NCBI GenBank assembly: GCA_902543575.1 | Contig: CACBYV010000001.1 | Coordinates: 62,001 to 126,000, forward strand | Reading direction: 5' to 3' | DNA length: 64,000 nt | Source: an uncultured Pelagibacteraceae bacterium | GTDB lineage: Bacteria; Pseudomonadota; Alphaproteobacteria; Pelagibacterales; Pelagibacteraceae | Shown: in pieces, positions 44,403 to 54,530 of the stretch | Layout of the letters: every line of letters starts with the position of its first letter | Numbering within the stretch: position 1 is the first letter of the stretch | Notes under the pieces: generated by a model | Told to the model about the DNA's origin: nothing | Databases searched by the model: none | Seen by the model: only the letters and a program-made list of their open reading frames with translations | Program-made: the position numbers and the translations under genes

Positions 44403-45719
44403 TTATTTTCCCGCTACTGTCATTTGATTAATCAAAAGTGTAGGTGCATTTGTAGAGTATTTCATCTCTAAATCGTTTGCCAAAGTAATATTCTTGAACA
44501 TTTCCTTAAAATTTCCAGCAATAGTTATTTCACTTACTGGGTAAGTTAATTCTCCATCCTCAACCATAAATCCTGAGGCTCCAACTGAGTAATCTCCTGT
44601 AATAATATTACCTCCATGGCCTATAGTCTCAGTTATGTATAGAAACTTCTTTTCTGAATTTAGCAAATCCTTAAAACTTAAGGCACCGTTTTCAAAGTAT
44701 AAGTTTGTTGTTCCTCCAGACCTACCGTTAGATTTTAAATTTAACTTTTTACCATAATAAGTATCAATTAAATAATTTTTTAAAATGCCATTCTCAACTA
44801 GTTTCAGAGAATTTGTTTCAACACCCTCGCTATCAAAATTTTGAGAACCTAATCCTTTTTCAATTTTTGGATCATCTATGATATTAATTGAATTTGGAAA
44901 AACTTCAGAATTGATTTGATCTTTTAAAAAAGAAGTTCCTCTTGCAATAGCACTCGCACTAATTGCACTTGCTAGTGTACTTAATATACCTTTGGAAATT
45001 CTTTTATCGAATATTACTCCAATTTTTTCACTCTTAATTTTTTTTGGACCTAACTTTTTTATTGCTTTGTTGGCAGCTATTTTTCCAATTTCTTCTGGTT
45101 TCATCATATCTTGCAAGAATCTTGTGCTACCAAACTCATAATCTCTTTCCATTGCACCATTAATTCTTGATACTGCTACACATGAAGACGAAAAATTTGA
45201 GGTTTTGTATCCACCTAAAAAACCATTACTATTTGCGAGTATAAAATTATTTTTATTTTCGGTAAAACCAGCTTCAGTATTAACTATTTTTTCGTCCGTT
45301 GATGCTGTCTCTTCAACTTTTTTTAAAAATTCAATCTTTTTATTATTTGGATAATGTGTTTCATCATAAAGATTAAGGTCTCTTATCTCTTTAGACATTA
45401 AATCTTTATCTGGTAATGAATTATTTTCATCTGATGGGGTGATTTTTGTAGCATCAATACAACGTTCTATTAGTTTTTCTAAGTTTGATTTAGATAGATC
45501 TGATGAATTAATGCTTGATTTTTTTTTCTCTATATAAGTAGTTAAATTGACAGCAAAACTATCTGCTCTATTTGACTCGTCTAATTTTTTGTTTCTAAAA
45601 CTAACATTTTCTGAGACAGAGTGAATTACTTTTACACCCACATCTGTTGCTCCTAGTTTTTTAGAGTTTTCAATACAAAAAGACGCTATATCTTTTAAAA
45701 ATTCCTGATCCTTTATCAT
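44403..45719 (-). CDS. pmbA: TldE/PmbA-type metallopeptidase partner protein
   Basis: TldD/PmbA fold, SGFMVEDGELTYPVSEITIAGNFKEMFKNI; adjacent to tldD. Confidence 0.93.
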   Translation of the reverse strand: MIKDQEFLKDIASFCIENSKKLGATDVGVKVIHSVSENVSFRNKKLDESNRADSFAVNLTTYIEKKKSSINSSDLSKSNLEKLIERCIDATKITPSDENNSLPDKDLMSKEIRDLNLYDETHYPNNKKIEFLKKVEETASTDEKIVNTEAGFTENKNNFILANSNGFLGGYKTSNFSSSCVAVSRINGAMERDYEFGSTRFLQDMMKPEEIGKIAANKAIKKLGPKKIKSEKIGVIFDKRISKGILSTLASAISASAIARGTSFLKDQINSEVFPNSINIIDDPKIEKGLGSQNFDSEGVETNSLKLVENGILKNYLIDTYYGKKLNLKSNGRSGGTTNLYFENGALSFKDLLNSEKKFLYITETIGHGGNIITGDYSVGASGFMVEDGELTYPVSEITIAGNFKEMFKNITLANDLEMKYSTNAPTLLINQMTVAGK

Positions 45720-45724
45720 TTAGA

Positions 45725-47137
45725 TTAAAGTTTTGTTCCACCAACAGTCATCTTGTTTATAAGAATTGACGGCTGAGCTACTCCTACTGGAACACCTTGT
45801 CCAGCTTTCCCGCATGTTCCAATACCTGGATCTAATTTCATATCATTACCGACTAGTGAAACTTCTTTTAAAATTGATGGTCCATCTCCAATTAATGTAG
45901 CTCCTTTGATTGGTGATCCTATTTTACCATTATTGATTTCGTATGCTTCTGTGCAGTTAAAGACAAATTTTCCTGATGTTATGTCTACTTGTCCTCCCCC
46001 AAAACTTACAGCGAAAATACCTTTATCAACTGAACTTATCATTTCATCTTGTGAATATTTACCTGACAACATCATTGTATTTCTCATTCTTGGTAAAACC
46101 ACATGTTTATAACTTTCTCTTCTTCCGCTACCTGTTGACTTAGTTCCCATCAAACGAGCGTTTAAACGGTCTTGCATATAGTTTTTTAAAATTCCATTTT
46201 CTATTAAAACTGTATTTTCAGTAGGCGTTCCTTCATCATCTATCGTTAAACTTCCTCTTCTTTGATGTAAGGTGCCGTCATCTACAATCGTAACTCCTTC
46301 GCTAGCTACTTGCTGCCCCATTAAATTATGAAAAGCTGAAGTTTTTTTTCTATTAAAATCACCCTCAAGACCATGTCCGATCGCTTCGTGAATTAAAATT
46401 GCTGGCCATCCAGGACCTAAAACAACTTTCATTTCTCCTGCTGGCGCTGGTTTGCTTTCTAAATTCACATTTGCGATTCTAAAAGCTTCATCACAAACAT
46501 CTTTCCAGCTTCCATCTTTTAGATAATCATCATAACTTTGTCTTCCTCCAACTCCATAAACACCTGTTTCTTTTTTTCCATCTTTCTCTAATACTACGGA
46601 AACGTTGAATCTGACTAATGGTCTATCATCTTTCAAAACTTGATTATCAGACCTAATAATTTCTATTGATTTATGTTCACCTAAAAAATTTGCTGTTACT
46701 TGATTTACAATTGACCCTTTTGATCTTAAATAGTTATTAACACTGTTCAGCAAATCTATCTTTGAGTCGAAAGTCTTGCTTTCTATAGGATTAATGTTTT
46801 CGTAATATTTGCTATTAGTTTTAGGAATTTCGTGATTATAGGTTCCTTTTTTTGACTTTAACGTATCTTTTAAATTCTCGCTTGATTTTCTTAGTGATTC
46901 TTTTGAAATATCATTAGAATGAGAGTAAGCAACAACCTCTCCTGTTACAGCTCTGAAACCATATCCTTGATCAGAGTTATAAGTTGAGCTCTTTATTTTA
47001 TTATCATCTAAAACAATAGATTCAGATTTATGATTTTCTAAATATAATTCTCCGTCATCACAATTTTTTAAGGTTTCAGTAACAATTGCTTCAGCTTGTG
47101 ATGTATCTATATCTGTTTCTTTGAAGAAATTTGACAT
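45725..47137 (-). CDS. tldD: Metalloprotease TldD
   Basis: LIHEAIGHGLEGDFNRKKTS (HExxxH); TIDDEGTPTENTVLIENGILKNYMQDRLNARLMG. Confidence 0.96.
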   Translation of the reverse strand: MSNFFKETDIDTSQAEAIVTETLKNCDDGELYLENHKSESIVLDDNKIKSSTYNSDQGYGFRAVTGEVVAYSHSNDISKESLRKSSENLKDTLKSKKGTYNHEIPKTNSKYYENINPIESKTFDSKIDLLNSVNNYLRSKGSIVNQVTANFLGEHKSIEIIRSDNQVLKDDRPLVRFNVSVVLEKDGKKETGVYGVGGRQSYDDYLKDGSWKDVCDEAFRIANVNLESKPAPAGEMKVVLGPGWPAILIHEAIGHGLEGDFNRKKTSAFHNLMGQQVASEGVTIVDDGTLHQRRGSLTIDDEGTPTENTVLIENGILKNYMQDRLNARLMGTKSTGSGRRESYKHVVLPRMRNTMMLSGKYSQDEMISSVDKGIFAVSFGGGQVDITSGKFVFNCTEAYEINNGKIGSPIKGATLIGDGPSILKEVSLVGNDMKLDPGIGTCGKAGQGVPVGVAQPSILINKMTVGGTKL

Positions 47138-47216
47138 TTGAAGAATGTAGTAGTGATTATTAATATATCAACTGCTTATTTGGCACATTTGTAAAAATAA
47201 AATATTCAAATATAGT

Positions 47217-47567
47217 TTGATTATGAAGGTTTTTTTTAACAATTCATGCAAAATCTGCAGAGCAGAAATTAATATTTATAAAAAAGAAAACATAGAAAAT
47301 TTGAATTGGATAGACATTACTAAAAATAAAAATGCTGAATTAGAAACAAAAAAAACTGATAAAGAGCTTTTGAGAAGACTTCATGTGGAACAAGATGGAA
47401 AAATCTATGTGGGTATTGATGCTTTTTTACTTATTTGGAAAAGTATTCCAAAATACAAGTTTCTTTATAAATTTTTTAAACTCCCAGTCATTTACCAATT
47501 ATTTTATGTTGGATATGAAATTGTAGCGTTCTTTTTGTATTTAAAAAATAAACATCAACTAAACTAA
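47217..47567 (+). CDS. DCC-family (DUF393) thiol-disulfide oxidoreductase
   Basis: VFFNNSCKICRAEINIYKK; GIDAFLLIWKSIPKYKFLYKF. Confidence 0.8.
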   Translation: MIMKVFFNNSCKICRAEINIYKKENIENLNWIDITKNKNAELETKKTDKELLRRLHVEQDGKIYVGIDAFLLIWKSIPKYKFLYKFFKLPVIYQLFYVGYEIVAFFLYLKNKHQLN

Positions 47568-47857
47568 TGTTGAATAGCGTATAAAATTTGGGTTACAAAA
47601 GATAAAAATATAAAAAAAGAGAAAAATAAAATAAAATACATAACTGTAACTGCTCTATTTCTCTTTCTTCTTAAAATGACAAATTTTTTATCATCAAGAA
47701 AAGAAATGTCTCTATCGCCTGGCACTGGATAATCATAACTCCATCTCCATAAAGACGAACCAAATCTTTTATCTAGTTTATTATAATAATTTACCCAAGC
47801 CAATGACCACATAAACATTAAAAATAAAAATGTTAAAGCTAAAAAAGTTGAGAACAT
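47564..47857 (-). CDS. Hypothetical membrane protein
   Basis: 97-aa ORF with N- and C-terminal TM segments. Confidence 0.65.
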   Translation of the reverse strand: MFSTFLALTFLFLMFMWSLAWVNYYNKLDKRFGSSLWRWSYDYPVPGDRDISFLDDKKFVILRRKRNRAVTVMYFILFFSFFIFLSFVTQILYAIQH

Positions 47858-47889
47858 AAATATATTAAATTATATTAAATTTTTTTTAT

Positions 47890-48609
47890 ATGTCTATCTG
47901 GGGAAGTTTAATTGGGGGGATGATCGGTTTTTCTTTAGGAGGACCGTTTGGGATGCTATTAGGTTCCTTAATTGGTGGAAAAGTATCAAGATCAAGATCA
48001 TCATTTAAATCTTTTGCACAACCTCAACAAGTTTTTGCATTAGCTCTTATAGTTTTATCAGCGAAACTGAGTAAAGCAGACGGTCAGGTTAGTAAAGAGG
48101 AATTAATAGCGGTAAAAGATAAACTCAAAATTCCAGAACATGAATTAGATCAAGTTGGAAAAATTTTTAATAAAGCTAAAGAAGAAAGCACTGGTTACGA
48201 ACCATATGCAAAACAAATAGCTCAGATCTATAAAGGAAATATAAATGTGTTGGAAGAAGTCATTAATATATTATTTTATATTGCAGAAGCTGATGGAAAT
48301 ATAAGTGATCAAGAATTTAGAATGATACAACATGTTTCCCAATTATTTGGTCTTAGTGATGCCCAGTTCAATGGAATAGTTGAGGGCAGGAAATCATCAG
48401 ATAGACTCAATCCATATGTGGTATTAGAGAGCAAACCCGATGACAATCTTACAGATATTAGAAAAAGATATTTAAAATTAAGTAAAGAACATCATCCAGA
48501 TTTACTTCTAAGTAAAGGAGTTCCTCAGGAAGTTATTGAGGAAAGTAAAAAGAAAATGAGAGCTATTAATTCAGCCTGGGATCAAATTCAAAAGCTAAAG
48601 AGTAATTAA
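47890..48609 (+). CDS. DjlA-like TerB/DnaJ-domain protein
   Basis: Gly-rich N-term TM, TerB-like [21 protein letters not shown]-terminal J-domain [14 protein letters not shown] (HPD). Confidence 0.87.
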   Translation: MSIWGSLIGGMIGFSLGGPFGMLLGSLIGGKVSRSRSSFKSFAQPQQVFALALIVLSAKLSKADGQVSKEELIAVKDKLKIPEHELDQVGKIFNKAKEESTGYEPYAKQIAQIYKGNINVLEEVINILFYIAEADGNISDQEFRMIQHVSQLFGLSDAQFNGIVEGRKSSDRLNPYVVLESKPDDNLTDIRKRYLKLSKEHHPDLLLSKGVPQEVIEESKKKMRAINSAWDQIQKLKSN

Positions 48610-49880
48610 AATTGCTCAGATTCTGTTGAGCCTGCCATTGCTGTTGTAGAGCTCTTTCCAGAACTTATTGTATTGGAAACTGCATCAAAATAAGAAGTAC
48701 CAACTTCTCGTTGGTGTTTAACACTGGTATATCCATCTTTTTCTCTAGCAAATTCATTTTGTTGTATTCTAGAGTAAGCAGTCATACCTTCCTTTTTATA
48801 TTTTTCTGCTAGCTCAAAAATAGCAATATTTTGCGTATGGAAACCTGCTAAAGTTATAAATTGAAATTTATACCCCATCATTCCAATTTTAGTTTGAAAT
48901 GTTGCAATTTCATCATCAGATAAATGTTTCTTCCAATTAAATGATGGAGAACAATTATAAGCTAACATCTTGCCAGGAAATTTTGCATGTATTGCATCAG
49001 CAAACTTTTTTGCTTCTTCTAAGTTAGGTGTTGCAGTTTCACACCATATTAAATCCGCGTAAGGTGCATAAGCTAACCCTCTTGAGATTGCTTGATCAAT
49101 ACCATCTTTTACATAATAAAAGCCTTCAGGTGATCTTTCTCCAGTTAAAAACGGTTTGTCATTTTCATCAAAATCGTTTGTTATTAGTTTCGCAGCGTTG
49201 GCATCTGTTCTTGCAAGAATAATGAGAGGAACGTCGGCAATATCAGCTGCCAATCTTGCTGCTTTTAGATTTCGGACCATGGTTCCAGTAGGAACAAGTA
49301 CCTTACCGCCCATGTGTCCACATTTTTTTTCACTAGCTAGTTGGTCTTCAAAATGAACCCCAGCTGCGCCAGCTTTTATAAACTTTTTTGTTAGCTCAAA
49401 TACATTTAACGGTCCACCAAATCCTGCTTCACCATCTGCAATAATTGGCAACATGTAATCAGTTCTTTCGCTGCTTTTCATATCTCCGTCTGCGATTTCC
49501 ATATGTTGAATTTGATCCGCTCTAATTAAGGAATTATTCATAGACTCAACTAATTTAGGTGCGCTGTCGTAAGGATATAAAGATTGATCAGGATACATTT
49601 CTCCAGCGCTGTTTGCGTCTGCTGCAACTTGCCAACCACTTAAATAAATTGCTTTTAAACCTGCTTTTGCATGTTGAACCGCTTGATTTCCAGATAAAGA
49701 CCCTAGTGTGTTTACATATGGCTCTGTATTTAACAATCTCCAGAGCTTTTGAGATTGCTGTTTACACATTGAATACTCAATTTTAATGGATCCTCTTAAC
49801 CTTTCTACTTCTTCTGGTTTATAATCCCTTTGTATTCCTGCAAATCTTTTCAACTCGTACGAGATTTTCTCGGCTGACAT
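48606..49880 (-). CDS. aceA: Isocitrate lyase
   Basis: [25 protein letters not shown] (KKCGH); [10 protein letters not shown]. Confidence 0.97.
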   Translation of the reverse strand: MSAEKISYELKRFAGIQRDYKPEEVERLRGSIKIEYSMCKQQSQKLWRLLNTEPYVNTLGSLSGNQAVQHAKAGLKAIYLSGWQVAADANSAGEMYPDQSLYPYDSAPKLVESMNNSLIRADQIQHMEIADGDMKSSERTDYMLPIIADGEAGFGGPLNVFELTKKFIKAGAAGVHFEDQLASEKKCGHMGGKVLVPTGTMVRNLKAARLAADIADVPLIILARTDANAAKLITNDFDENDKPFLTGERSPEGFYYVKDGIDQAISRGLAYAPYADLIWCETATPNLEEAKKFADAIHAKFPGKMLAYNCSPSFNWKKHLSDDEIATFQTKIGMMGYKFQFITLAGFHTQNIAIFELAEKYKKEGMTAYSRIQQNEFAREKDGYTSVKHQREVGTSYFDAVSNTISSGKSSTTAMAGSTESEQF

Positions 49881-49906
49881 TATTCCTCCTTTAAAACTAA
49901 TTCTTT

Positions 49907-50068
49907 TTACTTTTCGTTGTATTCTTCTGTAAACTCATTCATTCCACTTGATCCCCAATCGCAGTGGTCATCTCTTAAATAAACCCCTCTGCTTCTATGC
50001 TCTTGGTGTTCTTGGTGATTTGTAGTTTGAGAACTAGTTTCAATGTTTTTTATAGTATTCTTGTCCAT
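49907..50068 (-). CDS. 53-aa acidic/His-rich leader ORF upstream of aceA
   Basis: [53 protein letters not shown]; same strand as aceA, 26 nt apart with AAAGGAGGAATA SD before aceA; not in supplied ORF track. Confidence 0.6.
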   Translation of the reverse strand: MDKNTIKNIETSSQTTNHQEHQEHRSRGVYLRDDHCDWGSSGMNEFTEEYNEK

Positions 50069-50172
50069 GTAAACTTTATAATTTACAATATTTACAAAAT
50101 CTACAAAAAATGTTAAAAGTTTAGTAAATACAATAAATTTTTTGTAAATAATAATTTACAAAGTTTACATAT
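50068..50172. promoter_or_regulatory. Divergent aceA / regulator promoter with repeated TTTACA operator-like motifs
   Basis: TTTACAATA|TTTACAAAA|TCTACAAAA at 50082-50108; TTTGTAAA N6 TTTACAAA at 50141-50162 followed by GTTTACA. Confidence 0.7.
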
Positions 50173-50177
50173 AGTAA

Positions 50178-51602
50178 ATGAGTCAAGCAGAATTAAATAT
50201 TGGTCCAAAAATAAAAGCTTTTAGGAGACAGCTAGGTATGCAAGCAAACAAACTAGCCTCACAACTTAACATTTCACCGAGTTATTTAGCTTTAATCGAG
50301 GGAGGTAAAAGAAAAATTGACGGGGAATTACTTTTAAAAATTTGTGAGGAGTTAAGCATCAACATTAGCGATCTAACAAATAAATCAGATATCAATATGG
50401 TCAACACAATTTCAGAATTGCTTGATGATCAACTTTTTGAAGATTTGGATATAGTTGGTCCAGAAGTTAAAGATCTAGCAAATAGTAATCCAAAAATTGG
50501 TAAGGCTCTAATAAGATTAGGAGACATTTTAAAAAAAAAAGATCATGAATTGGTTAACAAAATTGAAAAACTTTCAGGAAAAATTGTAGATAATAGAAAA
50601 AACTCATTTCCTGGAGAAGTAATTTCAGATTTTTTGCAAGAAAATAGAAATTTTTTTCCAAAACTAGAGGAATTTGCAAATCAAATCTTTGAACAAATAA
50701 AACAAAATAATAGAACAAGATATATTGCTTTATGTGATTATTTAAAATCAGAGTATAAAATTGAAGTGCAAGATATAATTCCTGAGGAAGGAAAACCATT
50801 CTCAAAAATTTACGATAACAAAAATAGAAAGTTGCTATTGTCTGATTATTTGTCTTTAGAAACAAAGAAATTACATGCTGCAGCTCAAATTGTACAAGAG
50901 GGAGCTAGTGATATAATAAATTCTTATCTTGATACTTTTAATTATCCAAATGAAGAATCGAAAAAATTAACAAAAGTTGCTTTATTAAATTATTGTGGTG
51001 CAGCAATTTTAATGCCCTACAAATTATTTCATTCTGAATGTAAAAAACTTAAATATGATTTGGAGTTATTACAAAATACTTTTGCAACTTCATTTGAACA
51101 AGTTACACATAGAGTAACATGTTTGAATGATCCAAAATTACCTGGAGTTCCTTTTCATTTTTTGAGGGTTGATGTCGCTGGTAATATTTCAAAAAGATTT
51201 TCATTATCAGGCATTGAAATACCACGTTATGGTGGTGCTTGTCCTCGATGGAATGTGTATTCGGCTTTTTCTAGACCTGGTGTTATACAGGCAGCAGTGA
51301 GTAAAATGACTAATGGTGAAAAGTATGTATGTATAGCAAGAACAGTTGAAAAAGGTATAGGAAGATATGGACAAAAAAAAAGTATGTTATCTATTGGACT
51401 TGGATGTGAAGCCAAATATGCAAAAGATTTTGTTTATACGGAAAACTTAGATTTGAATGATAAAAAATCAGAGATACCTGTTGGGGTTTCATGTAGAACT
51501 TGTGATAGACTGGATTGTTCTCAAAGGGCTTTTCCACCATTACATAAAAAATTTGATGTAGACATTAATTCGAGAGGAGTATCTGTATATGTCAGTGATT
51601 AA
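50178..51602 (+). CDS. XRE-family RamB/ScfR-like (short-chain fatty acyl) transcriptional regulator, DUF2083 C-terminus
   Basis: N-terminal HTH KIKAFRRQLGMQANKLASQLNISPSYLALIEGGKR; central IrrE-like region; C-terminal RYGGACPRWNVYSAF and CRTCDRLDCSQRAFPPL. Confidence 0.88.
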   Translation: MSQAELNIGPKIKAFRRQLGMQANKLASQLNISPSYLALIEGGKRKIDGELLLKICEELSINISDLTNKSDINMVNTISELLDDQLFEDLDIVGPEVKDLANSNPKIGKALIRLGDILKKKDHELVNKIEKLSGKIVDNRKNSFPGEVISDFLQENRNFFPKLEEFANQIFEQIKQNNRTRYIALCDYLKSEYKIEVQDIIPEEGKPFSKIYDNKNRKLLLSDYLSLETKKLHAAAQIVQEGASDIINSYLDTFNYPNEESKKLTKVALLNYCGAAILMPYKLFHSECKKLKYDLELLQNTFATSFEQVTHRVTCLNDPKLPGVPFHFLRVDVAGNISKRFSLSGIEIPRYGGACPRWNVYSAFSRPGVIQAAVSKMTNGEKYVCIARTVEKGIGRYGQKKSMLSIGLGCEAKYAKDFVYTENLDLNDKKSEIPVGVSCRTCDRLDCSQRAFPPLHKKFDVDINSRGVSVYVSD

Positions 51603-52137
51603 AAAACATATAAGTTTTATAATTATATTTTTATTTGTCAGCACAAATAATGTGTATTCGGAAAATTTAAATATATTGTTTAAAGAATTGCTTAATGCAA
51701 AAAATTTACAACAAGCAGAAAAGCTAGAGGATCAAATTTGGAATAATTGGACAAGACACCCAAACAATGATTATCTGACGAACAAATTAGAGAACGGAAC
51801 TTATTCCATGTACCATCAGCAGTATAGAATGGCATTAAAACTATTTACAGATGTGATTAATGAAGACCCAAAGTGGGCGGAGGGTTGGAATAAGAGAGCC
51901 ACATTGCTATTCATATTAGGGGATTATGAGAAATCGTTAGACGATATTGAAAAAGTTTTAGATCTAGAGCCAAGACATTTTGGAGCATTATCCGGGCGAG
52001 CACAAATATACTTAAGCTTAAAGGAATATGAAAAAGCAGTTGATGACTTAAGAAAAGCAAAATCAATTTATCCATTAATTAAAAGTGGAGAAAATATAAA
52101 ATTAATAGAAAAAATTATTAAAGACCAACAAATTTAA
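51589..52137 (+). CDS. Exported TPR-repeat protein
   Basis: Signal peptide; tandem TPR: WAEGWNKRATLLFILGDYEKSLDDIEKVLDLEPRHFGALSGRAQIYLSLKEYEKAVDDLRKA. Confidence 0.85.
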   Translation: MSVIKKHISFIIIFLFVSTNNVYSENLNILFKELLNAKNLQQAEKLEDQIWNNWTRHPNNDYLTNKLENGTYSMYHQQYRMALKLFTDVINEDPKWAEGWNKRATLLFILGDYEKSLDDIEKVLDLEPRHFGALSGRAQIYLSLKEYEKAVDDLRKAKSIYPLIKSGENIKLIEKIIKDQQI

Positions 52138-53312
52138 TTATTCTTAGATCTTTTTTTTGCAATCAACTGTGTTAATGCATCTACCATTAAATCTGAGGCT
52201 TTAAAAATTTCATTGGGTTTAAATTCATGTGAAATATTTTTTTCTTCATTTGTTTTATCTTCAATGACTATACCTTCATCAGGGGAATTATTTTTAATAT
52301 AAATTAGTATTAACCACTCATCATCAATTGTCTCATCCCATTTTATAAAAATCTCTCCAGTTTCAAATCTTCTGTCTATGCATCTCAAGATAGACATATG
52401 TTTAGTTATATATCTTTTATTAAGTTGAAAAACTAAACTATTCGCGCTTCTGTAAAAACTTTCAAGTGCAAATTCAATTTTTTGCCTAGCTAAAGTATAC
52501 TCCCTTTCTCTTTGAAGTAATTTTGCTCTATCGTCTCCTTCTTGTGTTTCTACACCTAGCGCCTCGACTCGTTCTCTTATTTTCTGATCTCTTATTTGTT
52601 GATATTTTAATTTTAGTTTTTCGATACGCTCTTGTAATCCTGAATAATCTTCTCTCTTTTCTCTTAAAGCTAATTTTTCTAGTTGTTCTAGTTCTTTTAC
52701 CTCTCTTATTCTAAATTTTTCGATTTGTTTTTCTAATTTTAATTCTTGTAAAAATTTCTTTTGTCTCTCCGCCTGCTCTTTTCTTAGTATGGCCTGTTCT
52801 TTTCTTAAAAATAATTTTATATCCTTTGCTCTTTCTCTTTCTAATTTTTCTTCTTGTTTTAACTGGATTTCCTTTTCTTTTAAAAAACTTTCCTCGTCTG
52901 CTTTCTTTTGTTTCTCAATTTCGATTTTTTCTTTTTCTGCCTGTTCTATTTTCTCAAGTTTAATTTGTCTTTTTTCCTCAGCTCTTATCTCTTTAAAACG
53001 AATTAATGCCAATTCTATACTTTGAAAAAACTTTTGTATTAATTTATCTATTGCCAGTAAATTAAAGTTAAATTTGAAAGAAAACTTATTTTTTAAATCT
53101 TCCTCAAGTCTAACTGTTCTTGAAATTATACCCTTTTCAAGAATTATCTTTCTTTTAGTTTTTTTAATTTTTTTTCTTTGGTTTAATCTCTTTGTCTTTT
53201 TCTTTTTTAATTTTAATTTTTTTTTTTTAAATTTTGACTTAGATTTATTTTTTGATTTTTTAACCTTTGTTTTTAGATTTTTTTTTTTAGGTTTTTTTTT
53301 CTTTTTTTTCAT
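52134..53312 (-). CDS. Lys-rich N-terminus plus coiled-coil protein, unknown function
   Basis: 392-aa ORF: poly-Lys N-terminal ~60 residues, K/E/Q coiled coil, apparently globular C-terminal ~110 residues. Confidence 0.75.
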   Translation of the reverse strand: MKKKKKKPKKKNLKTKVKKSKNKSKSKFKKKKLKLKKKKTKRLNQRKKIKKTKRKIILEKGIISRTVRLEEDLKNKFSFKFNFNLLAIDKLIQKFFQSIELALIRFKEIRAEEKRQIKLEKIEQAEKEKIEIEKQKKADEESFLKEKEIQLKQEEKLERERAKDIKLFLRKEQAILRKEQAERQKKFLQELKLEKQIEKFRIREVKELEQLEKLALREKREDYSGLQERIEKLKLKYQQIRDQKIRERVEALGVETQEGDDRAKLLQREREYTLARQKIEFALESFYRSANSLVFQLNKRYITKHMSILRCIDRRFETGEIFIKWDETIDDEWLILIYIKNNSPDEGIVIEDKTNEEKNISHEFKPNEIFKASDLMVDALTQLIAKKRSKNN

Positions 53313-53341
53313 TTAAGAGATACAGCTTTATCAGCTAATTT

Positions 53342-54530
53342 TTAATAAATATAGTCTCTAGTATTAGGAACAGATCTAATATCTTTAGTTAGCTGAAGTT
53401 GAAATACAACTTGATCTCCCCATTTAAAAGCCATTTCACAACTTGTAAGATAAAATTCCCACATCCTTAAAAATTTTTCATCAAACATTTCTAAAACTTG
53501 ATCTTTTTTTGATAGAAATCTTTCTTTCCAATTTCTTAAAGTGTGGGCATAGTGCATCCTTAAAATCTCAATATCTGTAGCTATTAGTCCAGAATCCTCG
53601 ATTGGCCTTGTTATTTCACTTAAACTAGGGGTATATCCGCCAGGGAAAATATATTTTGTTATCCAAGGCTGTGGGTCTCTGGGTGGAAGATTTGATCCAA
53701 TTGTGTGTATTAGAGCTACCCCATCTTTTTTTAACATTTGAGACACCCTATTAAAATAGGTTTTATAGAATTTTTTTCCAACATGTTCAAACATTCCAAC
53801 ACTAACTATCCTATCAAATTTTTCATTCAATTGTCTGTAATCTATTAATTTAAATTCAACTTGGTTATCTAAATTTAATTCTTTAGCTTTTTCTTGACTA
53901 TATTTTAATTGATTTTCTGAAAGTGTAATTCCTGTAACTGAAGCTTTTGTTTTTTTTTGCAATATCGATTGCAAGTGTACCCCACCCTGAGCCAATATCC
54001 AAAACTTTTTGGTTAGGATGTATATGAAGTTTTTTAATTATGTGATCAATTTTATTTTCTTGAGCAGTTTCTAAAGTGTCATGTTCATTTTTGAAGTATG
54101 CGCATGAATACTGTCTTTTTTTATCAAGAAATAAATCGTATAATTTTTCTGAGATATCATAATGATGTGCAACATTTTGTTTAGATTTAACAATTTTATT
54201 AAAACTTGTTAAGTATTTTAAAGTTCCCTTTATTTTATTTAATGTCTTTCCATAAATATTTATATCTGCTCTTCCAATATTTTTAAATGCTATATCAAGA
54301 AATTCTGTCAAAGTTCCATTTCTTAATCTTAAAGAACCATTTGTATACGCCTCACCAAAATATAGATCTGGATGGAAAAGTAATTTTTTATGCAAACTTT
54401 TATCTAACAACTGTAATTCTATAGGAATTTCTTTCAAAGGCTTTCCTATAACATACCTGTTAGAATTATAATCTATTAATATAAAGCCATCTTCTTTAAA
54501 TAAATCATTTAAAAAATTTATAAGTTTCAT
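53342..54530 (-). pseudogene. cfa: Cyclopropane-fatty-acyl-phospholipid synthase family, frameshifted into two ORFs (53898..54530 and 53342..53995)
   Basis: First ORF has HHYDISEKLYDLFLDKKRQYSCAYF and VLDIGSGWGTLAIDIAKK; second continues TKASVTGITLSENQLKYSQEKAKEL and VSVGMFEHVGKKFYKTYF; break lies at T9 run 53950-53958. Confidence 0.9.

Noticed and set aside
49028-49222. Plus-strand ORFs inside aceA (49028-49222, 49156-49356, 49559-49786)
   Set aside because: Antisense to conserved isocitrate lyase; no protein-like motif.
53160-53310. Long poly-T/poly-A tracts as a possible repeat element
   Set aside because: They are explained by AAA lysine codons of the Lys-rich ORF on the minus strand.
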